DNA from: Dyadobacter bucti
GTDB taxonomy: Bacteria > Bacteroidota > Bacteroidia > Cytophagales > Spirosomataceae
NCBI RefSeq assembly: GCF_005869225.1
Contig: NZ_SWFP01000001.1
Location: 124,001-188,000 of the forward strand
Direction: 5' to 3'
Length of the DNA stretch: 64,000 bases
This document shows positions 35,027 to 44,279 of this stretch, piece after piece (the stretch's first letter is position 1; each line of letters starts with the position of its first letter). Under the pieces are notes generated by a model. That model was given only the letters and a program-made list of their open reading frames with translations, did not search any database and had not been told where the DNA came from. Position numbers and translations under genes: made by a program.

Positions 35027-35887
35027 ATGAATAACCAAAATCAACATTTCCGGATCGCGATCCTGGATATGTACAACGGAATTGAAAATGAAGGGATGCG
35101 GTGTATCAAAAAGATCATCACCGCGTTCGGTGAGAAGGAATCCGTACCCGTTACCTACACAATATTTGATGTCAGACAGAAACTGGAGATCCCGGACATG
35201 GAATTCGACGCCTATGTATCTTCCGGCGGTCCGGGCAATCCCACTCCTGCAGGAGAGGCCTGGGAACGAAAATTCTTTTATTTTCTTGACCAATTGCTCC
35301 AATACAATTCAGACCGTCACAACCGCACAAAAAAACATCTATTTCTGATCTGTCACTCGTTCCAGATGGCCTGCATACACTGGCAGCTCGCGAGTGTGAG
35401 CAAAAGAAGAAAAACATCTTTCGGAACCTTTCCTGTTTATAAAACACATTTTGGACGTAAGGATCCAATGTTAACTTCGCTGACGGACCCTTTCTGGATC
35501 GTCGATTCGCGTGATTTTCAGGTAACACAACCTAATCAGCTTTCTTTTGATAATATGGGGGCAAAATTGCTTTGCCTGGAAAAAATACGACCGCATGTGA
35601 AGCTGGAAAGGGCAGTGATGGCGATCAGGTTTTCCAACGAGATCATCGGAACTCAGTTTCATCCGGAAGCGGATGCGGAAGGTATGCTGCGTTATTTTTT
35701 GAGGGATGATAAAAAGGAAACCATCACTGCAAATTACGGCGCCGAAAAATACAATGATATGATCACACATTTGAATGATCCGGACAAGATCATGATGACG
35801 GAATCTGTCATCATCCCGGAGTTTCTTAAACATGCCTATCAGAAAACTTTTGCAAGCAGCGGAACCGCTGATCTTGTAAAATACTGA
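35027..35887 (+). CDS. Class I glutamine amidotransferase-like protein
   Basis: This 286-residue protein has a GATase1 core: S-S-G-G-P-G-N-P near residue 65 (oxyanion region), the presumed nucleophile Cys109 in L-F-L-I-C-H-S-F-Q, and the His212/Glu214 pair in Q-F-H-P-E-A. The elbow is C-H-S rather than the usual G-x-C-x-G, so activity should not be assumed. It could supply ammonia from glutamine or cleave gamma-glutamyl bonds, as PuuD does. It lies 146 bp after the GCS2 ligase and 38 bp before the second ATP-grasp-like gene. Confidence 0.83.
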   Translation: MNNQNQHFRIAILDMYNGIENEGMRCIKKIITAFGEKESVPVTYTIFDVRQKLEIPDMEFDAYVSSGGPGNPTPAGEAWERKFFYFLDQLLQYNSDRHNRTKKHLFLICHSFQMACIHWQLASVSKRRKTSFGTFPVYKTHFGRKDPMLTSLTDPFWIVDSRDFQVTQPNQLSFDNMGAKLLCLEKIRPHVKLERAVMAIRFSNEIIGTQFHPEADAEGMLRYFLRDDKKETITANYGAEKYNDMITHLNDPDKIMMTESVIIPEFLKHAYQKTFASSGTADLVKY

Positions 35888-35925
35888 AAATGAATTCATT
35901 TCCCAGCATGCTGAAATATTGATCT

Positions 35926-37116
35926 ATGCAAAAGGAAGCGCGTGAGGCATTCAACCGTTCGTTTACCGAAAAAAAATATCAGGAATTTGTAAAATCTATT
36001 GAAGCCTCATTTCCGGGCTCCCTGGATTTTCGCGTGGCCGAAACGCCTGTTTTTGTCCCTGCCGATTTGAAAGCAAAGCTCATTGAAGCTTCCGAAGACA
36101 TTATAGCTACGATTTTGTCAGACGGTTTTAAAGAGAAAAATGATCGGGCAGTACCTCCCGGACAGCGTGTTCCCGGTGAAAATGCACATTCCTCTTTTCT
36201 GGCGATTGACTATGCGATCTGCAAGGATGAATCCGGAGAACTTGTACCCCAGTTGATCGAATTACAAGGCTTTCCGTCCATTTTTGGATATCAGGCTTTT
36301 TTATCCGAATCATTCAGAAAACATTTTGACGTACCCGAAAATTTCGATTATTGTTTTGGAGCAGACTCTTATGAAACCTATGCCAATAAACTGAAAAAAC
36401 TGATTTTGGGGAATGAAGATCCGGAAAATGTAATCCTGCTCGAAATTTTCCCCGACAAACAGAAAACAAGGATTGATTTCCAAGTAACAGAACAAATGTT
36501 GGGTATCAAAACGGTTTGTTACACCAAATTGATCCGGGAAGGCCGGCAGCTTTTTTATTATCAAAATGGGCGTAAAATTCAGGTTAAGAGAATTTACAAC
36601 AGACTCATATTTGATGACCTCCTGAATTATCCGGACCTTCAGACAAATTACCATTTTACGGACGATGTGGACGTTGCCTGGGTCGGACATCCCAATTGGT
36701 TTTTCAGGATCAGCAAATTTATTATGCCCTATCTGAGTGGAAAGTATGTTCCGGAAACCAGGTTTGTGAGTGATTATCAAAACGATTTCCCCTCAGATCT
36801 GGAAAATTATGTGCTCAAACCTTTGTTCTCATTTGCCGGCTCGGGCGTTAATCTTCATGTAACCAGGCCCGTTTTGAAAGCTCTTCCCGATCCACAAAAC
36901 TACATTCTTCAGAAAAAAGTAAAGTATGAACCAGTTATCCAGGCACCTGACGGGTTGGTAAAATGTGAGATCCGGCTGATGTATGGTTGGGAAGATAAAG
37001 CTGCAAAGCCCGAACTTCTGATCAGTCTGAGCCGGTTGAGCCGGGGCGAGATGATCGGTGTGCGTTTCAACAAAGATTTCACCTGGGTGGGAGGAAGTGC
37101 CACTTTTTTCGAATAA
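35926..37116 (+). CDS. Probable circularly permuted ATP-grasp-like protein
   Basis: I cannot name the family of this 396-residue protein. The segment Y-V-L-K-P-L-F-S-F-A-G-S-G-V near 295-308 looks like the ATP-grasp Lys plus Gly-rich loop, followed by I-L-Q-K-K-V near 327 and C-E-I-R-L-M-Y near 347. The likely metal-binding strand (Q-L-I-E-L-Q-G-F-P-S, 109-118) comes before it, the order seen in glutathionylspermidine-synthase-type permuted ATP-grasps. It ends W-V-G-G-S-A-T-F-F-E. No signal peptide or TM helix is seen. It is embedded in the esterase/ligase run, so a second ligation step is the natural guess. Confidence 0.65.
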   Translation: MQKEAREAFNRSFTEKKYQEFVKSIEASFPGSLDFRVAETPVFVPADLKAKLIEASEDIIATILSDGFKEKNDRAVPPGQRVPGENAHSSFLAIDYAICKDESGELVPQLIELQGFPSIFGYQAFLSESFRKHFDVPENFDYCFGADSYETYANKLKKLILGNEDPENVILLEIFPDKQKTRIDFQVTEQMLGIKTVCYTKLIREGRQLFYYQNGRKIQVKRIYNRLIFDDLLNYPDLQTNYHFTDDVDVAWVGHPNWFFRISKFIMPYLSGKYVPETRFVSDYQNDFPSDLENYVLKPLFSFAGSGVNLHVTRPVLKALPDPQNYILQKKVKYEPVIQAPDGLVKCEIRLMYGWEDKAAKPELLISLSRLSRGEMIGVRFNKDFTWVGGSATFFE

Positions 37117-37124
37117 CTGATTAA

Positions 37125-37160
37125 GTATAATACAAAAAGATATTTTAATAAGTATTATAC
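37125..37160. repeat. 9-bp inverted repeat before the aminotransferase gene
   Basis: GTATAATAC (37125-37133) and GTATTATAC (37152-37160) are perfect inverted arms 18 bp apart in AT-rich DNA, 26 bp upstream of the start. It could be an operator or a weak hairpin. Confidence 0.35.
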
Positions 37161-37185
37161 ATTTTAAATGTATAAATAAATTCAA

Positions 37186-38397
37186 ATGCACATATCGCAT
37201 CGACAACATTTTTTCGACCATTTAGCACAAACCTCAGACTATCCGCTTGCGCTTGAAATTGACCGTGCCGAAGGTGTTTACATGTACGGTCCTGACGGAA
37301 AACAGTACCTCGACCTGATCTCCGGCATTGCAGTAAGCAACGTTGGCCACCGTCACCCGAAAGTATTGGCCGCAATACATGCACAGCTTGAAAAGCATAT
37401 GCATCTTTTAGTTTATGGCGAGTATGTACAAAGTGCGCAAGTTCAATTGGCAAAGGCCCTTACCGACACTTTGAAAATCCAGTCCGCCGGCAAATCCCCG
37501 TTCGGGCTGATCGATAACGTTTATTTTACAAATTCCGGAACAGAAGCGGTTGAAGGGGCGATGAAGCTGGCTAAACGGTTTACGGGAAGAAAAGAATTTG
37601 TTTCTTGTTATGATGCTTACCATGGTGCAACCCAGGGCGCGCTGAGCCTGGCTGGTGCCGAGTTTTTCAAACGGAATTTCCGTCCTCTGCTACCGGGTAT
37701 CCGGCATATCCAGCACGGAAATTTGTTTGACCTCGAAAGAATTACGGAGAAAACCGCGGCTGTTGTAATTGAAGTCATCGGAGGAGAATCCGGTGTAAGA
37801 ATTCCCTCGCAGGAGTATTTTACCACCCTGAGAAATCGCTGCACAGACACAGGGACATTGCTGATTCTGGACGAGATCCAGACAGGATTTGGCCGGACAG
37901 GCAGTTTTTGGGCATTCGAACAATTTGATATTTATCCGGATATTTTGCTGAGTGCCAAGGGAATGGGCGGCGGAATGCCGATTGGTGCGTTTATGGCCTC
38001 GCAGAATATCATGGGGGTTCTAAAAAACAATCCTATTCTGGGGCACATCACTACGTTTGGCGGACATCCGGTCAGCTGCGCGTCTTCGCTGGCGGCTCTT
38101 CAGGTAACGCTGGACGAAAATCTAGCGGAAGCTGCCGTAGAAAAAGGAGAACTGTTCAAATCTTTGCTCGTACATTCTAAAATCAAGGAAGTAAGAGGCC
38201 GCGGACTTATGCTTGCCGCGCAAATGAGTTCTTTTGAGGAACTGAAAACAACAATCGACAGCTGTATCGAGAGGAGTTTGGTGACGGACTGGTTTCTCTT
38301 TTGCGACAATTCGATGCGCATAGCGCCTCCTCTGACAATCTCCACCGACCAAATCCGTGAAGCCTGTGCAGTAATTTTGGATGTTTTAAACAATTAA
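37186..38397 (+). CDS. Class III PLP aminotransferase
   Basis: This 403-residue enzyme has the acetylornithine/ornithine aminotransferase-like pattern: L-D-L-I-S-G-I-A-V-S-N-V-G-H near residue 44, F-T-N-S-G-T-E-A-V-E-G-A near 111, C-Y-D-A-Y-H-G-A-T near 143, L-D-E-I-Q-T-G-F-G-R-T-G near 228, and the PLP Lys in L-L-S-A-K-G-M-G-G-G near 260. It transfers an amino group to or from an omega-amino or keto compound. No arginine-biosynthesis genes surround it. It lies 69 bp after the permuted ATP-grasp gene and may make the amine substrate for the ligases. Confidence 0.88.
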   Translation: MHISHRQHFFDHLAQTSDYPLALEIDRAEGVYMYGPDGKQYLDLISGIAVSNVGHRHPKVLAAIHAQLEKHMHLLVYGEYVQSAQVQLAKALTDTLKIQSAGKSPFGLIDNVYFTNSGTEAVEGAMKLAKRFTGRKEFVSCYDAYHGATQGALSLAGAEFFKRNFRPLLPGIRHIQHGNLFDLERITEKTAAVVIEVIGGESGVRIPSQEYFTTLRNRCTDTGTLLILDEIQTGFGRTGSFWAFEQFDIYPDILLSAKGMGGGMPIGAFMASQNIMGVLKNNPILGHITTFGGHPVSCASSLAALQVTLDENLAEAAVEKGELFKSLLVHSKIKEVRGRGLMLAAQMSSFEELKTTIDSCIERSLVTDWFLFCDNSMRIAPPLTISTDQIREACAVILDVLNN

Positions 38398-38405
38398 CCA
38401 GAAAG

Positions 38406-39284
38406 ATGAAGTACTCGATCGAAAATGATTTTCTGAGAATCTCGGTAGAAGAAGTCGGAGCCGAACTCTGCCAGATCCAATCCTCGGTAACGGGAAAGGA
38501 ATTTATGTGGAATGCCGATCCTGAGGTTTGGGGCAGTTATGCACCAGTGCTTTTCCCGGCGATCGGAGCTATAAAAAATGGTTTTGTGAAATACAATGGC
38601 GGTGAATACAAAGTACCGAGACATGGTTTTATCAGAAACAATGCTAATGTAAAAATGATCGATCAAACCACGGACAGGCTTACGTTTGGGCTAAAATTCA
38701 GCGAAGAGACGCTGGCCATTTATCCTTTCAGGTTTGAATTCCGGATCACCTATCAACTCGATGGCAACCGGATTATCGTTCGCCACCAGATAAAAAATCA
38801 CGATAAAGAAAAAATGCTTTTTTCGTTGGGCGGACACCCTGCTTTCAAGTGTCCGCTGAATGAAGACGAGGTATATGAGGACTATTATCTTGAATTCGAG
38901 AAAGTCGAAAACGATTCTACATGGCTGCTTGAAAAGGACGGACTGGTTGGGAAAAATACAAGGCCGGTGCTTGAAAATACCAACATTCTGCATCTGAACC
39001 CACATTTGTTTGACAATGATGCCTTGATTTTCAAACATCTGAAATCCAGAAAGGTGAGCCTTCGAAGTAATAAATCTTCACAGGTTGTAACTGTACATTA
39101 CCAGGATTTCCCCTACCTGGGTATCTGGGCGAAGCCAAATGCGCATTTTGTTTGCATTGAACCTTGGCTTGGAATTGCGGATAATGCGGATTCAGACCAG
39201 GATTTTAACACAAAAGAAGGGATTATCAAACTTGCCGGCGGCGCGGAATTCGAGGCTGAGTTTTTGATTGAGGTTAGTGAGTAA
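38406..39284 (+). CDS. Aldose 1-epimerase family protein (LacX-like)
   Basis: This 292-residue protein has the galactose mutarotase-like beta-sandwich pattern: W-N-A-D-P-E-V-W-G near residue 37, F-P-A-I-G and H-G-F-I-R near 50-77, S-L-G-G-H-P-A-F near 140 (catalytic His), and I-E-P-W-L-G near 260 (catalytic Glu). It interconverts anomers of a hexose or hexose phosphate. It starts 8 bp after the aminotransferase, so it is on the same transcript, though its part in the pathway is unclear. Confidence 0.88.
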   Translation: MKYSIENDFLRISVEEVGAELCQIQSSVTGKEFMWNADPEVWGSYAPVLFPAIGAIKNGFVKYNGGEYKVPRHGFIRNNANVKMIDQTTDRLTFGLKFSEETLAIYPFRFEFRITYQLDGNRIIVRHQIKNHDKEKMLFSLGGHPAFKCPLNEDEVYEDYYLEFEKVENDSTWLLEKDGLVGKNTRPVLENTNILHLNPHLFDNDALIFKHLKSRKVSLRSNKSSQVVTVHYQDFPYLGIWAKPNAHFVCIEPWLGIADNADSDQDFNTKEGIIKLAGGAEFEAEFLIEVSE

Positions 39285-39305
39285 ATTTCGGCTCAGAAAC
39301 TAGTG

Positions 39306-39342
39306 AAAATAAAAAAAGGCTCCTCGCGGAGCCTCTTTTATT
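39306..39342. terminator. Bidirectional terminator between the aldose epimerase gene and trxA
   Basis: The stem AGGCTCC / GGAGCCT (39317-39323 with 39328-39334) has a 4-nt loop, with A runs to the left and T runs to the right. It serves both convergent genes. Confidence 0.85.
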
Positions 39343-39363
39343 GTATGAATAACAAAAGTGTAA

Positions 39364-39696
39364 TTACACTGTTGCTTCGATTTGAGCATTCAATTTATCT
39401 TCAAGGGTCGTTTTAGGAACTACACCTACCACTTTATCAACCAATTGTCCTCCTTTGAAGATCATCAACGTAGGGATACTACGGATACCGAACTTAGCCG
39501 GAATCGAAGAATTCATATCTACGTCCATTTTACCAATAACAGCTTTTCCGTCATACTCGCCAGCCAATTGTTCAACAACCGGTCCGATCATCTTACAAGG
39601 ACCGCACCACTCTGCCCAAAAATCTACAAGTACTGGTTTGTCTCCCTGGATAAGTTCTTCAAAGGTGCTATCGGTAATTTCAAGTGCTTTTCCCAT
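39364..39696 (-). CDS. trxA: Thioredoxin
   Basis: This 110-residue protein is a standard thioredoxin, with the redox site W-C-G-P-C-K at 30-35, the conserved F-W-A-E-W just before, and the cis-Pro loop R-S-I-P-T-L-M near 73. It reduces cytoplasmic disulfides with thioredoxin reductase. Length is normal. dnaE lies 90 bp downstream on the same strand. Confidence 0.96.
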   Translation of the reverse strand: MGKALEITDSTFEELIQGDKPVLVDFWAEWCGPCKMIGPVVEQLAGEYDGKAVIGKMDVDMNSSIPAKFGIRSIPTLMIFKGGQLVDKVVGVVPKTTLEDKLNAQIEATV

Positions 39697-39786
39697 GTCA
39701 AAATAATGTCTAATGTTATATATTATTAATGTGATCTAATAAGGAATAATACTAACTAAAAGTTCCTTAAAGAAGCATTCCTGATT

Positions 39787-42700
39787 TCAGTTTAAAGAGA
39801 ATTTTACGCCATGGAATCCACTAAGCACTTTAAACAGTTCGTTAGTCGGCGAAACACGGTAGCTGCGGGACAGCATTTCCACTTCCAAGTGCGTTTCCGG
39901 GTCCACAACCGTCATATTGACTGCGCAGGATCCGGGATAACTGCTGAATGTATCGTTCAGTAAATGGATGAACTGTGCATCGATCTGGTCAAGTGTGAGG
40001 TTGATTTTTATCTTTCTGCACATTTTTTCACGTATTTCCGGCAAAAGCTGTATCTGTGATATCTTGAATTCAAACTGATCTTCCTGCTTCCACCGGTTCT
40101 GGACTTTTCCTTTTATATACAAAAACTGCCCTACTTGCAGGTAATTTTTGAAACGGATATAATCCTCACCACCCAAAAGCATTTCCATGGAGCCCCGGTA
40201 ATCTTCGAGCTTGAAAATCATAAACAAACTTCCGTTACGTGACATGCGTTCCTGGGCACTGGTGACAATACCCCCCACATTAATATCCTTCCCAAAGTAC
40301 TTCGGCGCCCTCTCATTTTCACCGATCTCCATCACTTTTTCCAGCGTACAGTTACAGAAATTATCCAGCTCAACCCGGAAAGTATCCAGAGGGTGACCTG
40401 AGATGTAAAAACCGACCACTTCCTGCTCATAACGCAGTTTCGCAAGATCATCCCAGGGAATGATGTCAGCGGGCTTTGGTTTCGCCAATGTAGAGTCCGA
40501 CCCATCGGCAGACCCGAAAAGCGATGCCTGAGCCGAGGATTTTTCAGCATGGTAATTATTGGCATATCTGATCAGACGCTCTATAAAAGTACCGTTTTCC
40601 CCTGCTTCCGAAGCAAAATACTGCGCCCGGTGATATTCTGTAAAACAATCGAAACCGCCTGCGTACGCAAGACTTTCTATCGTTTTTTTGTTGACCGTCC
40701 GGAGGTTAACCCTGGTAATGAAATCAAAAATGTCCTTGAAAGGTCCATTCTGAGCCCTTTCTTCAATAATCGACTCTACTGCAGCGTCGCCGCTCCCTTT
40801 TACACCCGCCAGTCCGAAACGTATCTCACTTTTCAAATTCGCGTTAAACTGCCGGTCAGATTCATTGATATCAGGGCCCAGAACCTTGATCCCCTGATTT
40901 TTACATTCCTCCATAAAGAAGGTGATCTTTTCAATGTTGCCCAGCGAGCTCGTCAATACCGCCGACATATATTCGGCTGTGTAATGTGCTTTGAGATAAG
41001 CCGTCTGATACGCTACAAAAGCATAGCAAGTCGAGTGTGATTTATTAAATGCGTAGGATGCAAAAGCTTCCCAGTCTGTCCATATTTTTTCCAGTTTTTT
41101 GACATCCAGACCCTTCTCGGCGCCACCTTTCATGAAATCGCCTTTCATTTTGTTCAGCGTCTCAATCTGCTTTTTACCCATTGCCTTACGCAAAGTATCC
41201 GCCTGGCCTTTGGTAAATCCGCCCAGCTTCTGAGACAAAAGCATCACCTGCTCCTGGTAGACCGTAATACCATAAGTATCAGACAAATACTCTTCCAGCT
41301 CAGGTAAATCGTAGGTAATTTCCTCCTGCCCGTTTTTACGTCGGATAAAGTTCGGGATGTAAGCTATCGGCCCCGGACGGTACAAGGCGTTCATGGCGAT
41401 CAAGTGCTCGAAACGATCGGGGATGAGGTCGCGCATGTGCTTTTTCATTCCGTCCGATTCAAACTGGAATATCGCATTAGTTTCTCCCCGTTGAAACAAC
41501 TCGAATACTTTCGGATCGTCCAGCGGAATGTCGTCAATGACAATATCATGACCGTGGTTTTGCTTGATCAGTCGCAGGGCTTCTTTGATAATGGTCAGGT
41601 TTCGCAGACCCAAAAAGTCCATCTTGATTACACCCGCATCCTCGATAATCTTACCCTGGTACTGCGTGATCAGAAAATCAGAATCCTTGGAAGTACTCAC
41701 CGGAATAATTTCCGTCAGATCACTCGGTGCAATGATAATACCTGCCGCATGGATGCCCGTGTTCCTGACAGTACCTTCAAGCCGTCTCGCTTCCTGCAAC
41801 ACACTGGCCTGCAAATCGTTGCCTAATGCTATGGCCCGCATTTTCTTAACATTGTCGAGCTCCTCCGGTGCAATACCTTCCTTTTTCATCAAACTACCCT
41901 CCCCTTCCAGCGGGGCCGTAAAAATACGGTTAAGAGTCATGTTATAAGTAGGCTTGTCGGGGACAAGCTTGGCCAGAGCGTTCGCCTCGATCAATGGCAG
42001 GTCCATAACCCGGGCCACATCTTTGATCGCCGATTTCGCAGCCATAGTACCATAGGTGACGATCTGCGCAACCTGGTTGTAACCATATTTTTTTACAACA
42101 TAATCAATTACTTTCTGCCGGCCCTCGTCGTCAAAGTCCGTATCAATATCGGGTAGTGATATACGGTCAGGATTCAGGAAACGCTCAAAAAGGAGATCAT
42201 ATTTAATAGGATCAATATTGGTAATACCGGTGCAGTAGGCCACCACCGAGCCCGCCGCAGAACCACGGCCCGGGCCAATGAACACGCCCATTTTACGGCC
42301 TGCATCAATAAAATCCGCCACGATCAGGAAGTAACCCGGAAAGCCCATGTTGCGGATGGTGTTCAGCTCGAAATTGAGCCTTTCTTCAATCTCCGGCGTG
42401 ATCGTGCCATATTTTTTGCGCCCACCTTCAAATGTGATATGCCGCAGGTACTCCCACTGGTTCAAAACATCGGCCGTAAGTTCCTTCTTCCCAACCATTT
42501 CCGACAATGTATGCGTCTTGAATTCTTCCGGGATCGGAAAATTGGGCAAAAGGATGTCTTTCCTCAAATCCAGCGTTTTGATCTTGTCAACGATTTCATT
42601 GGTATTGTCCAGCGATTCGGGCAGATCGTTGAACAACTGCATCATTTCACTGGTATTCTTGAAATAAAACTGGTCGTTAAAAAACGCGAAACGTGATCCT

Positions 42701-43437
42701 TTCGGAATACCTTTATCATCGTCAAAATCCTTGGCTGAAGGTGTGCTTTGCTTGTCACCGGTGTTGATACACAGCAAAATATCGTGTGCATTCCAGTCTT
42801 CCTGATCCACATAATGCGAATCGTTGGAAGCGATGATCTTGACATTATACTTTCTTGCGAACCTTACAAGTACTTCATTAACAATATATTGATCGCGGAT
42901 TTCATGTCTTTGCAGCTCCACATAAAAGTCGTCGCCGAACAGATCCAGCCACCATCTGAACTCTTTCTCTGCTTCCTCCTCGCCTTTTCTCAAAATGGTT
43001 TTGGGTATGATCGCACCAATGCAGCAGGTTGTAGCAATTAATCCTTTGTGGTATTTGACGATCAGCTCCTTATCGATACGCGGATACTTACCATACATTC
43101 CCTCGATGAAACCCAGCGAACACATTTTGACAAGGTTCTTGTAACCGATTTCGTCTTTTGCAAGCAGCAACTGATGGTGGCGTACGTCCTTTTTATCTTT
43201 TGTAAACTGGCGTATGTGCCTGTCTTCCACCACATAAAATTCGCAGCCGACAATAGGCTTTACGCCCTGCTTGTTACCCTCCGCCACAAACTCGAAAACA
43301 CCAAACATATTCCCATGGTCGGTGATCGCAACAGCAGGCATATTATCCGCCTTCGCTTTTTTAAACAGCTTTTTGATATCCGCTGCACCATCAAGCAGCG
43401 AAAATTGTGTGTGGCAGTGTAAATGAGAAAATTGCAT
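39787..43437 (-). CDS. dnaE: DNA polymerase III alpha subunit
   Basis: This 1216-residue replicative polymerase has the N-terminal PHP domain (H-C-H-T-Q-F-S-L-L-D-G, T-D-H-G-N-M-F-G), the catalytic Asp cluster P-D-I-D-T-D-F-D near residue 430, the finger/palm segments G-P-G-R-G-S-A-A-G-S near 390 and A-G-I-I-I-A-P near 600, a helix-hairpin-helix region, and a C-terminal OB fold near 1000-1100. It is the DnaE1-type subunit. Length is typical for Bacteroidetes. Confidence 0.97.
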   Translation of the reverse strand: MQFSHLHCHTQFSLLDGAADIKKLFKKAKADNMPAVAITDHGNMFGVFEFVAEGNKQGVKPIVGCEFYVVEDRHIRQFTKDKKDVRHHQLLLAKDEIGYKNLVKMCSLGFIEGMYGKYPRIDKELIVKYHKGLIATTCCIGAIIPKTILRKGEEEAEKEFRWWLDLFGDDFYVELQRHEIRDQYIVNEVLVRFARKYNVKIIASNDSHYVDQEDWNAHDILLCINTGDKQSTPSAKDFDDDKGIPKGSRFAFFNDQFYFKNTSEMMQLFNDLPESLDNTNEIVDKIKTLDLRKDILLPNFPIPEEFKTHTLSEMVGKKELTADVLNQWEYLRHITFEGGRKKYGTITPEIEERLNFELNTIRNMGFPGYFLIVADFIDAGRKMGVFIGPGRGSAAGSVVAYCTGITNIDPIKYDLLFERFLNPDRISLPDIDTDFDDEGRQKVIDYVVKKYGYNQVAQIVTYGTMAAKSAIKDVARVMDLPLIEANALAKLVPDKPTYNMTLNRIFTAPLEGEGSLMKKEGIAPEELDNVKKMRAIALGNDLQASVLQEARRLEGTVRNTGIHAAGIIIAPSDLTEIIPVSTSKDSDFLITQYQGKIIEDAGVIKMDFLGLRNLTIIKEALRLIKQNHGHDIVIDDIPLDDPKVFELFQRGETNAIFQFESDGMKKHMRDLIPDRFEHLIAMNALYRPGPIAYIPNFIRRKNGQEEITYDLPELEEYLSDTYGITVYQEQVMLLSQKLGGFTKGQADTLRKAMGKKQIETLNKMKGDFMKGGAEKGLDVKKLEKIWTDWEAFASYAFNKSHSTCYAFVAYQTAYLKAHYTAEYMSAVLTSSLGNIEKITFFMEECKNQGIKVLGPDINESDRQFNANLKSEIRFGLAGVKGSGDAAVESIIEERAQNGPFKDIFDFITRVNLRTVNKKTIESLAYAGGFDCFTEYHRAQYFASEAGENGTFIERLIRYANNYHAEKSSAQASLFGSADGSDSTLAKPKPADIIPWDDLAKLRYEQEVVGFYISGHPLDTFRVELDNFCNCTLEKVMEIGENERAPKYFGKDINVGGIVTSAQERMSRNGSLFMIFKLEDYRGSMEMLLGGEDYIRFKNYLQVGQFLYIKGKVQNRWKQEDQFEFKISQIQLLPEIREKMCRKIKINLTLDQIDAQFIHLLNDTFSSYPGSCAVNMTVVDPETHLEVEMLSRSYRVSPTNELFKVLSGFHGVKFSLN

Positions 43438-43492
43438 ATAGTAGAGTGAAATATTTCGAAGACTTGTTGACTACCTGTTCAGGACGTTCCGG

Positions 43493-44164
43493 CTATTGCT
43501 CGGCAGGTTGTTCATACAATACATAATTCATATAATCGGTAAAAGGTTTAAGGAGCTCAATCCCTTTCAAAACCTTTTGGCCGAAGTCTTTGGAAGCCAC
43601 TTCTTTATCGGTAAAGCGATGCATGAAAAAAAGTTGTTTCCTTTTCAGCAATGCTATTTCTGGATGGTCTTTCGAATAACCTTTTGGCACAGTTTTGAGC
43701 GATTCTCCTTCAATTTCTGGGTAAAAACTTCTGAATTCCTGATCTTTGATGATCCCTTTCAGCTCATCCGCGTTGTAATCTATTTCCTGTCGGAACCTTC
43801 CGAGTTGTTCCGTCGTGACATCCCACATGCCACCCCCGAGAAACGTCTGGTTTCCAGGCTGTACCTGAATGTAATAGTCAATCTTTCCTGAACTTTTGCC
43901 TCCCGGACCGATTCCCGCGCTGAGGTTATTTTTGTAAGGGGCCTTATTTTTTGAAAACCTGATATCCCTGTTGATTCGTAAAAGACATTCTTTAACCTGC
44001 AGATTTCCCAGATCCTGGAACTTCCCTACCTCCCCGATCAGGTATCCTACCAGACTTTCCATATCCGCTTTCGCAGCGTCATAAAGTTTTCTGTTTTCCT
44101 GAAACCATTCGCGGTTGTTGTTTTCTGCTAAGAGACTGAGAAAGTGAAGTGTTTTGGATTCCAT
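43493..44164 (-). CDS. DUF2461 protein
   Basis: This 223-residue protein matches DUF2461 (TIGR02453): F-L-S-L-L-A-E-N-N-N-R-E-W-F-Q-E-N-R near the start, R-I-N-R-D-I-R-F-S-K-N-K-A-P-Y-K-N near residue 68, and G-G-M-W-D near 115. The function is unknown. It is cytoplasmic by sequence. The gene lies 55 bp upstream of dnaE on the same strand, which may mean shared transcription. Confidence 0.87.
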   Translation of the reverse strand: MESKTLHFLSLLAENNNREWFQENRKLYDAAKADMESLVGYLIGEVGKFQDLGNLQVKECLLRINRDIRFSKNKAPYKNNLSAGIGPGGKSSGKIDYYIQVQPGNQTFLGGGMWDVTTEQLGRFRQEIDYNADELKGIIKDQEFRSFYPEIEGESLKTVPKGYSKDHPEIALLKRKQLFFMHRFTDKEVASKDFGQKVLKGIELLKPFTDYMNYVLYEQPAEQ

Positions 44165-44189
44165 CGTATTTTAATGAAGCTATAAAATT

Positions 44190-44197
44190 CAAATTTA
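44190..44197 (-). promoter_or_regulatory. -7 box TAAATTTG upstream of the DUF2461 gene
   Basis: This matches TAnnTTTG on the minus strand, 26 bp before the ATG. A TTG lies 15 bp further upstream, shorter than usual. Confidence 0.35.
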
Positions 44198-44235
44198 CTA
44201 CGTTTTCTTGTTCAATTTAACGAATTTTGGCAATT

Positions 44236-44253
44236 AGAAAGACGATTCTTTCT
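44236..44253. promoter_or_regulatory. Palindrome upstream of the toxin-antitoxin pair
   Basis: AGAAAGA and TCTTTCT form a perfect 7-bp inverted repeat around CGAT, 27 bp before the antitoxin ATG. Type II antitoxins usually repress their own operon at such sites, so this is a candidate operator. Confidence 0.45.
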
Positions 44254-44279
44254 TCAAAACTGATAATCAACCGGAAAGC

